Assembly (NCBI RefSeq): GCF_019972115.1
Contig: NZ_BPFJ01000001.1
Location: forward strand, 682,001-746,000
Length of the DNA: 64,000 nucleotides
Origin: Sulfurovum sp. TSL6
GTDB lineage: Bacteria; Campylobacterota; Campylobacteria; Campylobacterales; Sulfurovaceae
Reading direction: 5' to 3'
The notes under the pieces are model-generated. The model ran no database searches and was not told the origin of the DNA. It saw nothing but the letters and a program-made list of their open reading frames with translations. This document shows, piece by piece, positions 28,040-36,032 of this stretch (its first letter is position 1; each line of letters opens with the position of its first letter). The translations under genes and the position numbers were made by a program.

Positions 28040-29245
28040 ATGGAAAGAAGAGACTTCTTTAAAAAAGCTATAGTAACTGCTGGAGCAGCGGCTGTAGGAA
28101 CCAGTACGCTAGAAGCTGGTGTAACAACTCAACCTATTGATAATAGAAAAGTATCAAATGTTGCTTTTCCTGAGAAAAGACCACTGATCATGTATTCTGA
28201 CAGACCTCCTTTGCTAGAGACACCTAGAGAAGTATTCACCTCTGTACTTACCCCCAATGATCAGTTCTTTGTGCGTTGGCACATGCCGGATATTCCTACG
28301 CACATTGACCCAGACACCTATACAATACACGTTAACGGTCTTGTAAAAAATGAGCTGCATATCTCACTTAATGACCTCAAAACCAAGTTTGAACAGGTAG
28401 AAGTAACTGCTGTACTACAATGTGGCGGTAACAGCCGTTCTGCATTTAAACCGATTGCAGGAGGTATCCAGTGGGGATCAGGAGCAATGGGTTGTGCAAC
28501 ATGGAAAGGGGTACGTTTAAAAGATATCCTTGACCAAGCAGGTTTGCAAAAAGATGCACAATGGATCGGATTTAACGGTTCTGAAAGAGCAGCCTATTAT
28601 GAAACACCTGAATTTGTACGTGAACTTGAACTCAGTGAACTTGATGACCACGTTATCTTGGCATACGAGATGAATGGTGAAGATCTTCCATACCTCAATG
28701 GTTATCCTCTTAGACTTATACTTCCGGGATACTACTCTGACTCTTGGGTAAAAATGCTTTCGAATATCACCGTGACAAATGAGTATAAAAAACTCTTCTT
28801 CATGGATGTTGCCTATCGTGTACCGGATAATGAAACGGAATCAGAAACTCCGGAAAAAAGATTCCCTAAGACAAAGCCTATCAAAAAGATGAATGTAAAA
28901 TCTGTGATCGGATACCCGACAAAAGATTCAATTGTCAATCATAAATCTCACGTTGTTGTTCGTGGTGTTGCCTGGGATGATGGTCATGGTATACAAGATG
29001 TACTGATTTCTACTGATGGTGGGAAGACATGGGATAAAGCCATTCTTGATAATGGTAAACTTGGTCGTTATGCTTATAGAGCCTTTAGATATCCATACAA
29101 ACCAACTACATTTGGAAAAGTAACGATCATGGCTAAAGCGATCAATAAGATAGGTGAAGAACAACCTTTTGCTAAAGATATCAAATGGAATCACGGCGGA
29201 TATAAATATAATGGTATCGATGAAGTTACTGTGGAGGTAATATAA
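28040..29245 (+). CDS. SorA-like sulfite dehydrogenase, molybdenum cofactor subunit
   Basis: A 401-residue periplasmic molybdoenzyme of the sulfite oxidase family. The N-terminus has a Tat signal (RRDFFKK, then an Ala-rich hydrophobic run), needed for export of a folded cofactor protein. The Moco-ligating cysteine is Cys128 in AVLQCGGNSRS, and the C-terminal dimerisation domain (from about 285) contains VRGVAWDDGHGI. Together with the downstream cytochrome it matches the Campylobacter Cj0005c/Cj0004c sulfite:cytochrome c oxidoreductase arrangement, oxidising sulfite to sulfate. The stop overlaps the cytochrome ATG (TAATG). Confidence 0.92.
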   Translation: MERRDFFKKAIVTAGAAAVGTSTLEAGVTTQPIDNRKVSNVAFPEKRPLIMYSDRPPLLETPREVFTSVLTPNDQFFVRWHMPDIPTHIDPDTYTIHVNGLVKNELHISLNDLKTKFEQVEVTAVLQCGGNSRSAFKPIAGGIQWGSGAMGCATWKGVRLKDILDQAGLQKDAQWIGFNGSERAAYYETPEFVRELELSELDDHVILAYEMNGEDLPYLNGYPLRLILPGYYSDSWVKMLSNITVTNEYKKLFFMDVAYRVPDNETESETPEKRFPKTKPIKKMNVKSVIGYPTKDSIVNHKSHVVVRGVAWDDGHGIQDVLISTDGGKTWDKAILDNGKLGRYAYRAFRYPYKPTTFGKVTIMAKAINKIGEEQPFAKDIKWNHGGYKYNGIDEVTVEVI

Positions 29246-29553
29246 TGAAAAAATTACTATTAATTGCGACACTACTTGCATCACCACTCTTTTCACAGGT
29301 AAAAGAGGATGTGGAAGTACCTTATGTAGCGTTCCCGATCAAAATGGGAAAAGGATTCGATGCCATTCAAACACATTGTCTTATGTGTCACTCTTTTGGA
29401 TATATCATCAATCAGGGAAGACAGTCAAAAAAGTTTTGGCGTGGAAAAGTGGACAAAATGATCGTACATTTCAAAGCACCTATGGATGAAGCGGCAGCAA
29501 AAGAAACCACTGAATATCTATTTGAACATTATGGAAACGGAAAGTTAAAATAA
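29245..29553 (+). CDS. SorB-like monohaem cytochrome c
   Basis: 102 residues with a signal peptide (1-17) and one haem site CLMCH (Cys45, Cys48, His49). It is the predicted electron acceptor of the sulfite dehydrogenase encoded immediately upstream, passing electrons to the respiratory cytochromes in the periplasm. A distal Met could be Met36 or Met74, but this cannot be fixed by eye. Translational coupling through the TAATG overlap supports a two-subunit enzyme. Confidence 0.9.
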   Translation: MKKLLLIATLLASPLFSQVKEDVEVPYVAFPIKMGKGFDAIQTHCLMCHSFGYIINQGRQSKKFWRGKVDKMIVHFKAPMDEAAAKETTEYLFEHYGNGKLK

Positions 29554-29574
29554 GTGACTCTGCTCCACCTCTTT

Positions 29575-29593
29575 AAGAGGTGGAACTCTCTAG
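29575..29593. terminator. hairpin between convergent genes
   Basis: CCACCTC-TTTAA-GAGGTGG, a perfect seven-pair stem between the cytochrome gene and the repeat lipoprotein gene. No long T run follows on either strand, so efficiency is uncertain. Confidence 0.55.
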
Positions 29594-29630
29594 CATACTC
29601 TCTTCTATATCTATATCCATTTTCGTTTTT

Positions 29631-30479
29631 TTATGACTCATTATCACTATCATTTGTTTTGACTCTGGTCTTTGTTCTGATACGTTCACCGTCCTGATTT
29701 ACCCTGGTTTTTGTTCTGACACGCTCTCCATTCTGATTGACTCTAGTCTTGGTTCTAACGCGTTCTCCATCCTCTTTTATTCTGGTTTTTGTTCTCACAC
29801 GTTCACCATTTTGGTTGACTCTGGTCTTTACTCGAACACGTTCCCCATTTGGTTTTACTCTGGTCTTTGTTCTGATACGTTCACCATCCTGCTTTACCCT
29901 GGTTTTTGTTATGACACGCTCTCCATCCTGATTAACTCTGGTTTTTACTCGAACTCGTTCACCATTCTGATTGACTCTGGTCTTGGTTCTAACACGTTCT
30001 CCATTCTGGTTCACTCTGGTCTGGGTTCGGATAGTATTTCTATCATTTATTCGTCTATTGGTATAATCTCTATTAGTGTTTCGGTTACGATCACGGTTTC
30101 TGTAGTGACTTGACCTTTGATACGCAGCTTTGCTTCTATAATATCCATATTTACCTTCTACCGCACGATAACGGCGTCCATTGTAGTATCGATAGCGATT
30201 GTGATAATAATGTCCACGACGGAATTTTCTATTTCCATAATAATAATACCCATTTTTATAATATCCGCCATAATAGTAGATCCCACTGTAATAATAGTAT
30301 GGTACGCCATAATAATATGGATAACTGTAGCTGGAAAGAGACACTCTGACACTGGAGTATGGAACAGGGTCGTAATATCTGGCTTCATAGTACCCTGAGT
30401 TATAGGTTGTACATCCGGAGAAGAACAATGTCGAAGAGGCTGCCGTGATGAGTCCCAAATATTTTGTTTTATTTAACAT
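29631..30479 (-). CDS. lipoprotein with Tyr-rich domain and ten 13-residue repeats
   Basis: 282 residues. The signal peptide ends in lipobox FSGC (Cys23). Residues 30-125 are extraordinarily rich in Tyr, Gly and Arg (PYYYGVPYYYYSG and similar). Residues 151-275 consist of about 9.6 tandem copies of a 13-residue unit close to RTKTRVNQNGERV, strongly basic. No enzyme motif is present. The composition suggests a surface or periplasmic structural or polyanion-binding protein. AAAGGATTA precedes the ATG. It is a single gene bounded by convergent sorB and trmH on the same strand. I do not recognise a named family. Confidence 0.8.
   Translation of the reverse strand: MLNKTKYLGLITAASSTLFFSGCTTYNSGYYEARYYDPVPYSSVRVSLSSYSYPYYYGVPYYYYSGIYYYGGYYKNGYYYYGNRKFRRGHYYHNRYRYYNGRRYRAVEGKYGYYRSKAAYQRSSHYRNRDRNRNTNRDYTNRRINDRNTIRTQTRVNQNGERVRTKTRVNQNGERVRVKTRVNQDGERVITKTRVKQDGERIRTKTRVKPNGERVRVKTRVNQNGERVRTKTRIKEDGERVRTKTRVNQNGERVRTKTRVNQDGERIRTKTRVKTNDSDNES
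29650..30029 (-). repeat. 39-bp in-frame tandem repeat, about ten copies
   Basis: Each unit encodes a 13-residue block of the lipoprotein. Copies differ at synonymous and a few non-synonymous positions (Asn/Lys, Asn/Asp, Val/Ile), so they are not freshly duplicated, but the tract is a candidate for copy-number variation by slippage or recombination. Confidence 0.9.
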
Positions 30480-30543
30480 ATTAATCCTTTTATTTATTGT
30501 ATCTTTTGTATCATAAAATATAAAAGTGTAACTATTGTGTAGA

Positions 30544-31197
30544 TCAATAACCTAAGATCTCTTCTTTAAACTCTGAAGGAATCTGACCTTTACTCTTTCG
30601 GGCAATGGTATCTCTATAGATCCATTCTGCTTTTATCTTCTCTTTCTTCTCATGGGTTAAGACTGAAGTATCGTATCTGCCGGCATCTTCACGTTGTCTT
30701 TGCGCTTCATAAAGTATCAGTCCTGTGGCTACAGAGACATTAAGACTTTGTACCATGCCCTGCATAGGGATGATGATGACTTCGTCTGCCAGCTTCACTA
30801 TTTCAGCAGAGACACCCTCTTTTTCATTTCCCATCACAAGCAGTGTCGGTTTCGTATAGTCTATGTGTCTAAAAGAAACCGACCGTTCCTCAAGATGTGT
30901 GACTACCACTTGAAAACCCTGGTCCTTTTTCTCCTTGAGAAATGCCACCTTGTGATCATCATGCATACGGTAACGGTGCGTCCATCTATGTGCACCCTGT
31001 GTAATCGTTTTATGTATACGAAGACTTTCATTTTCTTTTGTACTGTAATAAATGTCAAGTACTCCCACTGCATCAGCAGAACGTATAATGGCAGAAAGGT
31101 TTTGTGAACTATGGACATTGTCCAACATCACTTGCAGGTCAGGTTGTTTTTTACTCAATAAATCATCAATACGAGCTATACGTTTTTCATTTAACAT
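30544..31197 (-). CDS. trmH: tRNA (guanosine-18-2'-O)-methyltransferase, TrmH family
   Basis: 217 residues from the ATG at 31197 (MLNEKRIARIDDLL). SPOUT methyltransferase motifs are present: NVHSSQNLSAIIRSADAVG near 31-49, VMGNEKEGVS near 125, and IPMQGMVQSLNVSVATGLIL near 145 (cited in part), which form the knotted SAM site. It methylates the 2'-OH of G18 in the tRNA D-loop. The TATAAT on this strand (31204-31209) ends six bases before the ATG, with no ribosome-binding site, so the mRNA appears leaderless. Confidence 0.93.
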   Translation of the reverse strand: MLNEKRIARIDDLLSKKQPDLQVMLDNVHSSQNLSAIIRSADAVGVLDIYYSTKENESLRIHKTITQGAHRWTHRYRMHDDHKVAFLKEKKDQGFQVVVTHLEERSVSFRHIDYTKPTLLVMGNEKEGVSAEIVKLADEVIIIPMQGMVQSLNVSVATGLILYEAQRQREDAGRYDTSVLTHEKKEKIKAEWIYRDTIARKSKGQIPSEFKEEILGY

Positions 31198-31209
31198 AAA
31201 GAGATTATA
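31198..31209 (-). promoter_or_regulatory. promoter giving an apparently leaderless trmH mRNA
   Basis: TATAAT (ATTATA at 31204-31209) followed by six bases and the ATG at 31197, the same spacing as at 3886 and 41507. Confidence 0.55.
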
Positions 31210-31275
31210 ACCATACAAACTAAAATACCTCTAGAGTAAATTCGGGTATAATTGCAAAAAATATAAGGAAGTACT

Positions 31276-31773
31276 ATGTGCGACTTCAATACTTTAACAG
31301 ATGAAGAAAAAAAGCTTTATCATGAAAAACTTTTAGAGTGTGCAAACAACTTTGGTGGAAAAAACTTTTTTCTTCATCTCTTAGAAGCTATACGTGAAAC
31401 AAAGCCTCATCCGCTTACGGCAGGCAATAGTCAATTTGATATAGAGTTAGGTACGATCAAATGGAACAAAGTCATTTTCAATGACAAACTCCAACTCTTA
31501 CTTAAAGCACGCGTAAATGAGAGTGCTCAAGACAATTTTCTACCAGATCCTCATGCAAAGAACTATAAAAAGATACTCAATGTTGTACGTACCCTAAAAC
31601 CTATCGTTTTTCATGTCAAACCAGTGATTAAAGAAGACGGACCAGGGTTTTTCTTTCAGCCTTTTGATCTCATAAGTGAGAATAAAGTGAAATTAAATCC
31701 AATCTTTGACGCAGTATTCTTTTGTTCGGTAGATACGGTTAAAAAAGCACTGAATTATGAACCAAAGGTTTAA
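31276..31773 (+). CDS. conserved hypothetical protein
   Basis: 165 residues, soluble, no signal peptide or membrane segment. The N-terminal half is helical (LTDEEKKLYHEKLLECANNFG) and the C-terminal half mixed, with HVKPVIKEDGPGFFFQPFDL as its most distinctive region (cited in part). I recognise no domain. A TATAAT at 31248-31253 and AAGGAAG before the ATG make expression likely. It is followed by the YwbE gene after three bases, so the two are probably cotranscribed. Confidence 0.8.
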   Translation: MCDFNTLTDEEKKLYHEKLLECANNFGGKNFFLHLLEAIRETKPHPLTAGNSQFDIELGTIKWNKVIFNDKLQLLLKARVNESAQDNFLPDPHAKNYKKILNVVRTLKPIVFHVKPVIKEDGPGFFFQPFDLISENKVKLNPIFDAVFFCSVDTVKKALNYEPKV

Positions 31774-31776
31774 AAG

Positions 31777-31971
31777 ATGACAGGCGGGCAAAAAAGAGAA
31801 AATATCAAATATGGTTTGGATGTTGGAGTAGTATTGAAAGAAGATCAAGGAACAGGAAGACTTACCTATGGTAAAGTACAGAAGATCCTCACCAATTCTC
31901 CTACCCATCCCCATGGCATCAAAGTACGTTTAAATACCGGTGAAGTAGGTAGGGTAAAAGAGATCCTATGA
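31777..31971 (+). CDS. YwbE-family protein (DUF2196)
   Basis: 64 residues. The pattern G-x-x-V-x-x-V-L-K-x-D-Q-x-T-G-x-L-T-x-G-x-V and the HPHGIKVRLNTGEVGRV ending are those of the YwbE/DUF2196 family, a small beta-barrel protein of unknown function. It overlaps the next gene by four bases (ATGA). Confidence 0.88.
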   Translation: MTGGQKRENIKYGLDVGVVLKEDQGTGRLTYGKVQKILTNSPTHPHGIKVRLNTGEVGRVKEIL

Positions 31972-32414
31972 CACTCTTCATCGATGGGGATGCTTTTCCA
32001 AATCTTCTTAAACCCATAGTCTTGCGAAGTATAGAACGTCTGTCTCTATCTACAAAAGTCATAGCCAACAAAAAGATACATATTGGCACATCAAAACACA
32101 TCGAATACATTATCGTAGATCAAGGTGCTGATGAGGCAGACCATCATATCGTAGAATTATGTGGTGCGGGTGATCTTGTCATCACTGCAGATATACCGCT
32201 TGCAGACAGGATCATAAGTAAAGATGCTCATGCCATAGACCACAGAGGCGAACTCTACAGCGTAGATAACATTAAACAATACCTAGCCATGAGAAACCTT
32301 ATGGAAAGCATTAGAGAAAGCGGTGAGATGACAAGCGGACCAAAAGCATTTGGTCCAAAAGACGCACATGCATTTGCAAATCAACTCAATGCCTTTTTAG
32401 CCAAACATACATAG
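31968..32414 (+). CDS. YaiI/YqxD-family protein (DUF188, PIN-like)
   Basis: 148 residues. The conserved N-terminal FIDGDAFPN (Asp residues near 5-7), VDQGADEADHHIVELCGAGDLVITADIPLADR (cited in part) and KDAHAFANQLNAFL end match YaiI/YqxD. The acidic residues suggest a PIN-like metal-dependent nuclease fold; activity is not established. It is translationally coupled to the YwbE gene and ends the short three-gene run, followed by a hairpin. Confidence 0.9.
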   Translation: MTLFIDGDAFPNLLKPIVLRSIERLSLSTKVIANKKIHIGTSKHIEYIIVDQGADEADHHIVELCGAGDLVITADIPLADRIISKDAHAIDHRGELYSVDNIKQYLAMRNLMESIRESGEMTSGPKAFGPKDAHAFANQLNAFLAKHT

Positions 32415-32436
32415 TCTTCTATACTTTATGAAGACT
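32413..32436 (+). terminator. hairpin after the DUF188 gene
   Basis: AGTCTTC (32413-32419) pairs with GAAGACT (32430-32436) right at the stop codon of the DUF188 gene. The following sequence is only moderately T-rich. Confidence 0.5.
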
Positions 32437-32524
32437 TCAATTGTTGTCATTACAAATTAAACCTACTTAAACCCAATAAAATACGCTAAAAATTTCAATT
32501 GCCTTCTTTATAGTTTTCATTATA

Positions 32525-32555
32525 AAACATCCTATATAGAATATTTTATAAGGTT
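32525..32555 (+). repeat. degenerate member of the 31-base repeat family (copy A)
   Basis: The right half, ATATTTTATAAGGTT (32541-32555), matches the family; the left half is diverged. It is also the exact inverse of the left half of copy B, so A and B together form a 15-bp inverted repeat around 50 bases that include the perfect palindrome CGCTATAGCG (32593-32602). Confidence 0.5.
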
Positions 32556-32605
32556 TTCTATTGAAGGAGACAAAATTATACCTTGCAAACGTCGCTATAG
32601 CGAAT

Positions 32606-32636
32606 AACCTTATAAAATATGTTAGGTTATAAGGTT
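32606..32636 (+). repeat. 31-base palindromic repeat (copy B)
   Basis: Starts AACCTTATAAAATAT like copies C-E and ends TTATAAGGTT; its arms AACCTTATAA/TTATAAGGTT are perfectly complementary. It lies 62 bases before the antiporter ATG, upstream of that gene's promoter. Confidence 0.65.
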
Positions 32637-32658
32637 TTAATCACAGATTTTAATCCTA

Positions 32659-32689
32659 TTGACATGAGTTTATATAGAAATGCTATAAT
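32659..32689 (+). promoter_or_regulatory. strong promoter for the CPA antiporter gene
   Basis: TTGACA (32659-32664), a 19-base spacer and extended -10 TGC-TATAAT (32681-32689). The ATG follows the -10 by eight bases with no ribosome-binding site, so the transcript is leaderless or nearly so. Confidence 0.65.
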
Positions 32690-32697
32690 TAAATATC

Positions 32698-33876
32698 ATG
32701 AATACACACCCTGAACTCATCTTATCCATTGGTATTGTATTTTTCCTCGGTTTAGCGGCTGATATGCTAGCAAATAAAATATCAGTACCACGGGTGACCC
32801 TGCTTATAATCCTTGGTATTTTTATAGGACCAAGTGGTCTTAACTTTCTACCACAAGTTTTTATTGACGAATGGTTTCATACTATCACGATCATAGCCTT
32901 AGGAATGATTGGATTCCTAATTGGTCAGCAGTTCACATGGTCTAAATTAAAAAAATCTGGTATAGTCGTCTTTTCAATCGCTTTGGGAAAAGTATTAATG
33001 TCCTTTGTGTTTATATCTGTAGTCCTGGTTCTGCTTAGCTTACCGTTACCTGCAGCAGTGATTTTGGCAAGTATTGCTTCAGCAACTGCTCCTACGGCAA
33101 TTTATGAAGTTGTTCATGAGATGAAAATTAGAAATAAATTTGTAACAACATTACTCGCTGTAGTCGCTTTTGACGATATATTAGCACTATTTTTGTTCAG
33201 TATAGTACTTGCAGTTCTAAGTGCAAGTGAGCAGCTAGGATTGTATATAATCATTTCTAGTGGTATGATTGAGATATTTGGTAGTCTCATGCTTGGATAT
33301 ATAATTGGATATCCAATTGCCAAAATAACAGGTAGGATTAAACCAGGTGAACCAAGTATGGTTGAAGCTTTGGGTAGTGTTTTTTTCATTAGTGGTCTCT
33401 CTCAATGGTTAGGGTTTTCTCCTATCTTAGGAGCTATGGCGATGGGTAGTGCAGTTACTACATTTGCAAAACACCATAAAAACCCCTTCCATGCTATTGA
33501 AAACATTCAATGGATTTTTATGATTATTTTCTTTATTCTTGCAGGTGCTACACTAGAACTTGATGCACTTGTCGGTGTAGGCTTTGTAGGACTTGCATAC
33601 ATTATCTCCCGTCTGGTTGGATTTTATCTGGGCGCACGTTTGGGTGCAAAAATAAGTGGCTCGGATATTAATATTGAAAAGTGGATGGGACTTGCACTGA
33701 TTCCTCAAGCAGGTGTAGCCATTGGAATGGCATTGATAGCCTCACAGCATTATGCCGAGTATAATCACCTTATATTACCAATTGTGTTAGGAACCACCGT
33801 CATCTTCGAAATATTTGGACCTATGATGACCCGTTTCGCTTTACGAAAATCAGACGTAATGAAAAAAAGCACTTAA
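32698..33876 (+). CDS. cation:proton antiporter (CPA family, KefB-like membrane domain only)
   Basis: 392 residues, about 12 membrane helices. The N-terminal half has the CPA pattern ADMLANKISVPRVTLLIILGIFIGPSG; the ion-site region AVVAFDDILALFLF has the adjacent Asp pair near 161-162; and a late segment LIPQAGVAIGMALIA resembles the region around helix 11-12 of NapA/NhaP relatives. It has no C-terminal nucleotide-binding domain. It lies between repeat copies B and C, i.e. it occupies one unit of the repeat-punctuated region. Na+/H+ or K+/H+ exchange is likely; which one is not decidable by eye. Confidence 0.9.
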   Translation: MNTHPELILSIGIVFFLGLAADMLANKISVPRVTLLIILGIFIGPSGLNFLPQVFIDEWFHTITIIALGMIGFLIGQQFTWSKLKKSGIVVFSIALGKVLMSFVFISVVLVLLSLPLPAAVILASIASATAPTAIYEVVHEMKIRNKFVTTLLAVVAFDDILALFLFSIVLAVLSASEQLGLYIIISSGMIEIFGSLMLGYIIGYPIAKITGRIKPGEPSMVEALGSVFFISGLSQWLGFSPILGAMAMGSAVTTFAKHHKNPFHAIENIQWIFMIIFFILAGATLELDALVGVGFVGLAYIISRLVGFYLGARLGAKISGSDINIEKWMGLALIPQAGVAIGMALIASQHYAEYNHLILPIVLGTTVIFEIFGPMMTRFALRKSDVMKKST

Positions 33877-33902
33877 AGTATAGTTATTGATTTCCAGTCA
33901 AA

Positions 33903-33933
33903 AACCTTATAAAATATATAATTTTATGAGGTT
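33903..33933 (+). repeat. 31-base palindromic repeat (copy C)
   Basis: AACCTTATAAAATAT, a short loop, then TTTATGAGGTT. It differs from copies D and E at one position in the loop (T for C). The arms pair with one G-U wobble in RNA. It sits between the antiporter stop and the SGNH gene. Confidence 0.8.
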
Positions 33934-34004
33934 ATTATAAAAAATATTAGTCAAATATTTTTGATATACTCTTAATAGTAAAATATCAGATATTAAGGTT
34001 AAAA

Positions 34005-34592
34005 ATGAGAGATGTACGTATATGCTATGTTGGAGATTCTTTTGTAAATGGTACAGGAGATCCAATTAAGCTTGGCTGGGCAGGAAGACTGAGTGCAAGT
34101 CCTCAAAACAACAATCTGGATATTACACATTATAATCTTGGCATTAGAAGAGAGACATCAGAAGATATATTAAAAAGATGGGAAGCAGAATGCAACTCAA
34201 GGTTGACTCAAGTATCAGAAAATAAAGTTGTTTTCTCATTTGGTGTCAATGACACAGTGATTGAAAACGGTCAAAGAAGAGTATCTTTGGAAAGTAGTAT
34301 TGAAAATGCTAAAACTATATTATTGAATGCTTCAAAAAAATATGATGTGATAATGATTGGTATGCCTCCAATTAATGATGATGAACAAAATGAACGTATT
34401 AAAGAGTTAGATCATAAATATCAAGCGTTATGCAATGAATTAAATATTCCATATCTATCAATATTTAATAGACTGGTTCATGAACAAATATGGAGAGATG
34501 AAGTTGCATTAAATGATGGTGCTCATCCAAGAGATAAAGGTTATGACATATTGGCAAACTTTATAAAAAATTGGAGTGGTTGGGTGCTTTAA
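34005..34592 (+). CDS. SGNH/GDSL-type hydrolase
   Basis: 195 residues, no signal peptide. Block I is YVGDSFVNGTG with nucleophile Ser12, block III is SFGVNDTV, and block V is NDGAHPRDKGY with the Asp-x-x-His catalytic pair, so the SGNH esterase active site looks complete. Substrate unknown; the family includes lysophospholipases and acyl-sugar esterases. AAGGTTAAAA precedes the ATG. The gene is more AT-rich in feel than the housekeeping genes and lies alone between repeat copies C and D, consistent with acquired cargo. Confidence 0.88.
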   Translation: MRDVRICYVGDSFVNGTGDPIKLGWAGRLSASPQNNNLDITHYNLGIRRETSEDILKRWEAECNSRLTQVSENKVVFSFGVNDTVIENGQRRVSLESSIENAKTILLNASKKYDVIMIGMPPINDDEQNERIKELDHKYQALCNELNIPYLSIFNRLVHEQIWRDEVALNDGAHPRDKGYDILANFIKNWSGWVL

Positions 34593-34632
34593 TAAATAAG
34601 GCAAAGAAGGGTTCAAAATATCTACTTGTTAA

Positions 34633-34663
34633 AACCTTATAAAATATATAACTTTATGAGGTT
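34633..34663 (+). repeat. 31-base palindromic repeat (copy D)
   Basis: Identical to copy E over the whole 31 bases. It lies between the convergent 3' ends of the SGNH gene and the membrane-protein gene and is followed by T-rich sequence, so it could also terminate transcription. Confidence 0.85.
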
Positions 34664-34680
34664 TTTCTCTCGTGTTAACA

Positions 34681-35142
34681 TTATGTATATACCTTTACAT
34701 TTTTATGCACTTTATAGTCGGCAGAAATAGTTTCAAGTATTTCAATTTCTAAGTTTTCTAATTGAGAATCCATAAACTCAAACATCTCAGACTTCTGCGG
34801 ACCTGACCAGTATGTAGGAGAAGGAAGCACTAATCGTTTTTCTCCCTTGCCATGAATCACTAGAGTTCCTTGGTTACCTTCTTCAATCCACTCAACTTCA
34901 TCCCAATAAATTCTATACTCAGCAAACGGAGATAACACAGAAATATATTCAGATGTTGATTTTATACTCGAAGCCATAAAAAGTAGAAAAACTCCTATAC
35001 AAGCAAATAAAAGGAAAAGTGGTGATACATAACCTTGTCCCGCTCTCCATGCCATTACAGCACAAAAGAGAAAGAATACAATACCAACCCATACTATTAT
35101 TTTATATACAAACAATCCTACTCTAAGTTCTTTTGATTTCAT
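34681..35142 (-). CDS. two-helix membrane protein, unknown function
   Basis: 153 residues. A basic N-terminus and two membrane helices (about 8-28 and 37-58), then a soluble domain of about 95 residues with beta character (YISVLSPFAEYRIYWDEVEW, cited in part) that may resemble a PH-like fold. No family recognised with confidence. GTAGGATA precedes the ATG. It is encoded opposite to its neighbours on the left and lies between repeat copies D and E. Confidence 0.75.
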   Translation of the reverse strand: MKSKELRVGLFVYKIIVWVGIVFFLFCAVMAWRAGQGYVSPLFLLFACIGVFLLFMASSIKSTSEYISVLSPFAEYRIYWDEVEWIEEGNQGTLVIHGKGEKRLVLPSPTYWSGPQKSEMFEFMDSQLENLEIEILETISADYKVHKNVKVYT

Positions 35143-35214
35143 GTTCTATATCCTACACGCTTTAATATCATGTTATTTTTCATAAAGAGTATATCAGAAA
35201 TGTCTTGTAGTCAA

Positions 35215-35245
35215 AACCTTATAAAATATATAACTTTATGAGGTT
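35215..35245 (+). repeat. 31-base palindromic repeat (copy E)
   Basis: The same 31 bases as copy D in the same orientation, although both flanking genes here read leftward. Flanks (GTCAA before, TTCTATTTTAT after) partly match copies A and C. Confidence 0.85.
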
Positions 35246-35289
35246 TTCTATTTTATTTTTTGCTTCCTAAAATTTAGTAGCTCATCTCA

Positions 35290-35886
35290 TTAGATTTTAG
35301 AGTTTTTTATTGGCACTGACAATTGTGCAGCAATAGTATAGCGCCAACCATACTGACATATATCTACTGAAAAACCATGACTTTTAAGTATTTGTTCTAA
35401 TACGCCAGGTGAGAAAAAGTTTCCGGGTTCACCCAATATTTTTTCTACCCTACAGATCAGTTTACCCATAAAAGTACTCGAATCGAAATCATAAATAAAG
35501 AGTTTTCCCTCTTTTTTAAGTACCCGTACGATCTCATCAATAGACTTTTCAATATCAGTAAAATGGTGAAGCGCTTCACCAATCAGTATCGCTTCAAAGC
35601 TATCCTCTTCAAAAGGAATTGTTTCTGCATGACCTTTGTGTGTTTGTATATACTCTGCAGAAAATTTCAGCATACCTTCTGAAGGGTCAAGCGCTGTAAA
35701 TTGAAGGTCATCTCTGCAGGCATAAGCAAATTCACTCATGATGCCTGTTCCTGCACCAAGGTCTAGTACCGATGCATGGTTCGAAAGCGGTATTAAAAAG
35801 CTGCAAAGTGACTCACGTATTTTATGTGGATATATATATGGTCCTATATATTTAAATATCCAACCCAAATGATTAAATGGTATCAT
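35290..35886 (-). CDS. class I SAM-dependent methyltransferase
   Basis: 198 residues. Motif I is VLDLGAGTGIMSEFA, the acidic loop ALDPSEGML, and GEALHHF is the post-motif region, as in UbiE/Methyltransf_11 proteins. Substrate unknown; the C-terminal LKSHGFSVDICQYGWRYTIAAQ region suggests a small-molecule or lipid target. I chose ATG at 35886 because GAAGGAG lies eight bases upstream. It borders the repeat-punctuated region on the right. Confidence 0.87.
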   Translation of the reverse strand: MIPFNHLGWIFKYIGPYIYPHKIRESLCSFLIPLSNHASVLDLGAGTGIMSEFAYACRDDLQFTALDPSEGMLKFSAEYIQTHKGHAETIPFEEDSFEAILIGEALHHFTDIEKSIDEIVRVLKKEGKLFIYDFDSSTFMGKLICRVEKILGEPGNFFSPGVLEQILKSHGFSVDICQYGWRYTIAAQLSVPIKNSKI

Positions 35887-36032
35887 GTGTATCACTCCTT
35901 CTCAGATATTTCCTAGCTATTTCAATAGAGTACACAACGTCTTTTATATGACAATTTGACATATATGCATACCAAATTATACAACTTTGATATAATGCTC
36001 AAATAAAATCAACGATAAAGTAATAGGCATTT

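Noticed and set aside
29650-30029. Regular 39-base repeats that could suggest a CRISPR array or minisatellite
   Set aside because: No unique spacers separate the repeats; they are contiguous, in frame and encode a 13-residue protein repeat.
32525-35245. Classical integron attC sites
   Set aside because: The 31-base repeats lack the RYYYAAC/GTTRRRY ends as a rule and no integrase gene is present, so only a cassette-like analogy is claimed.
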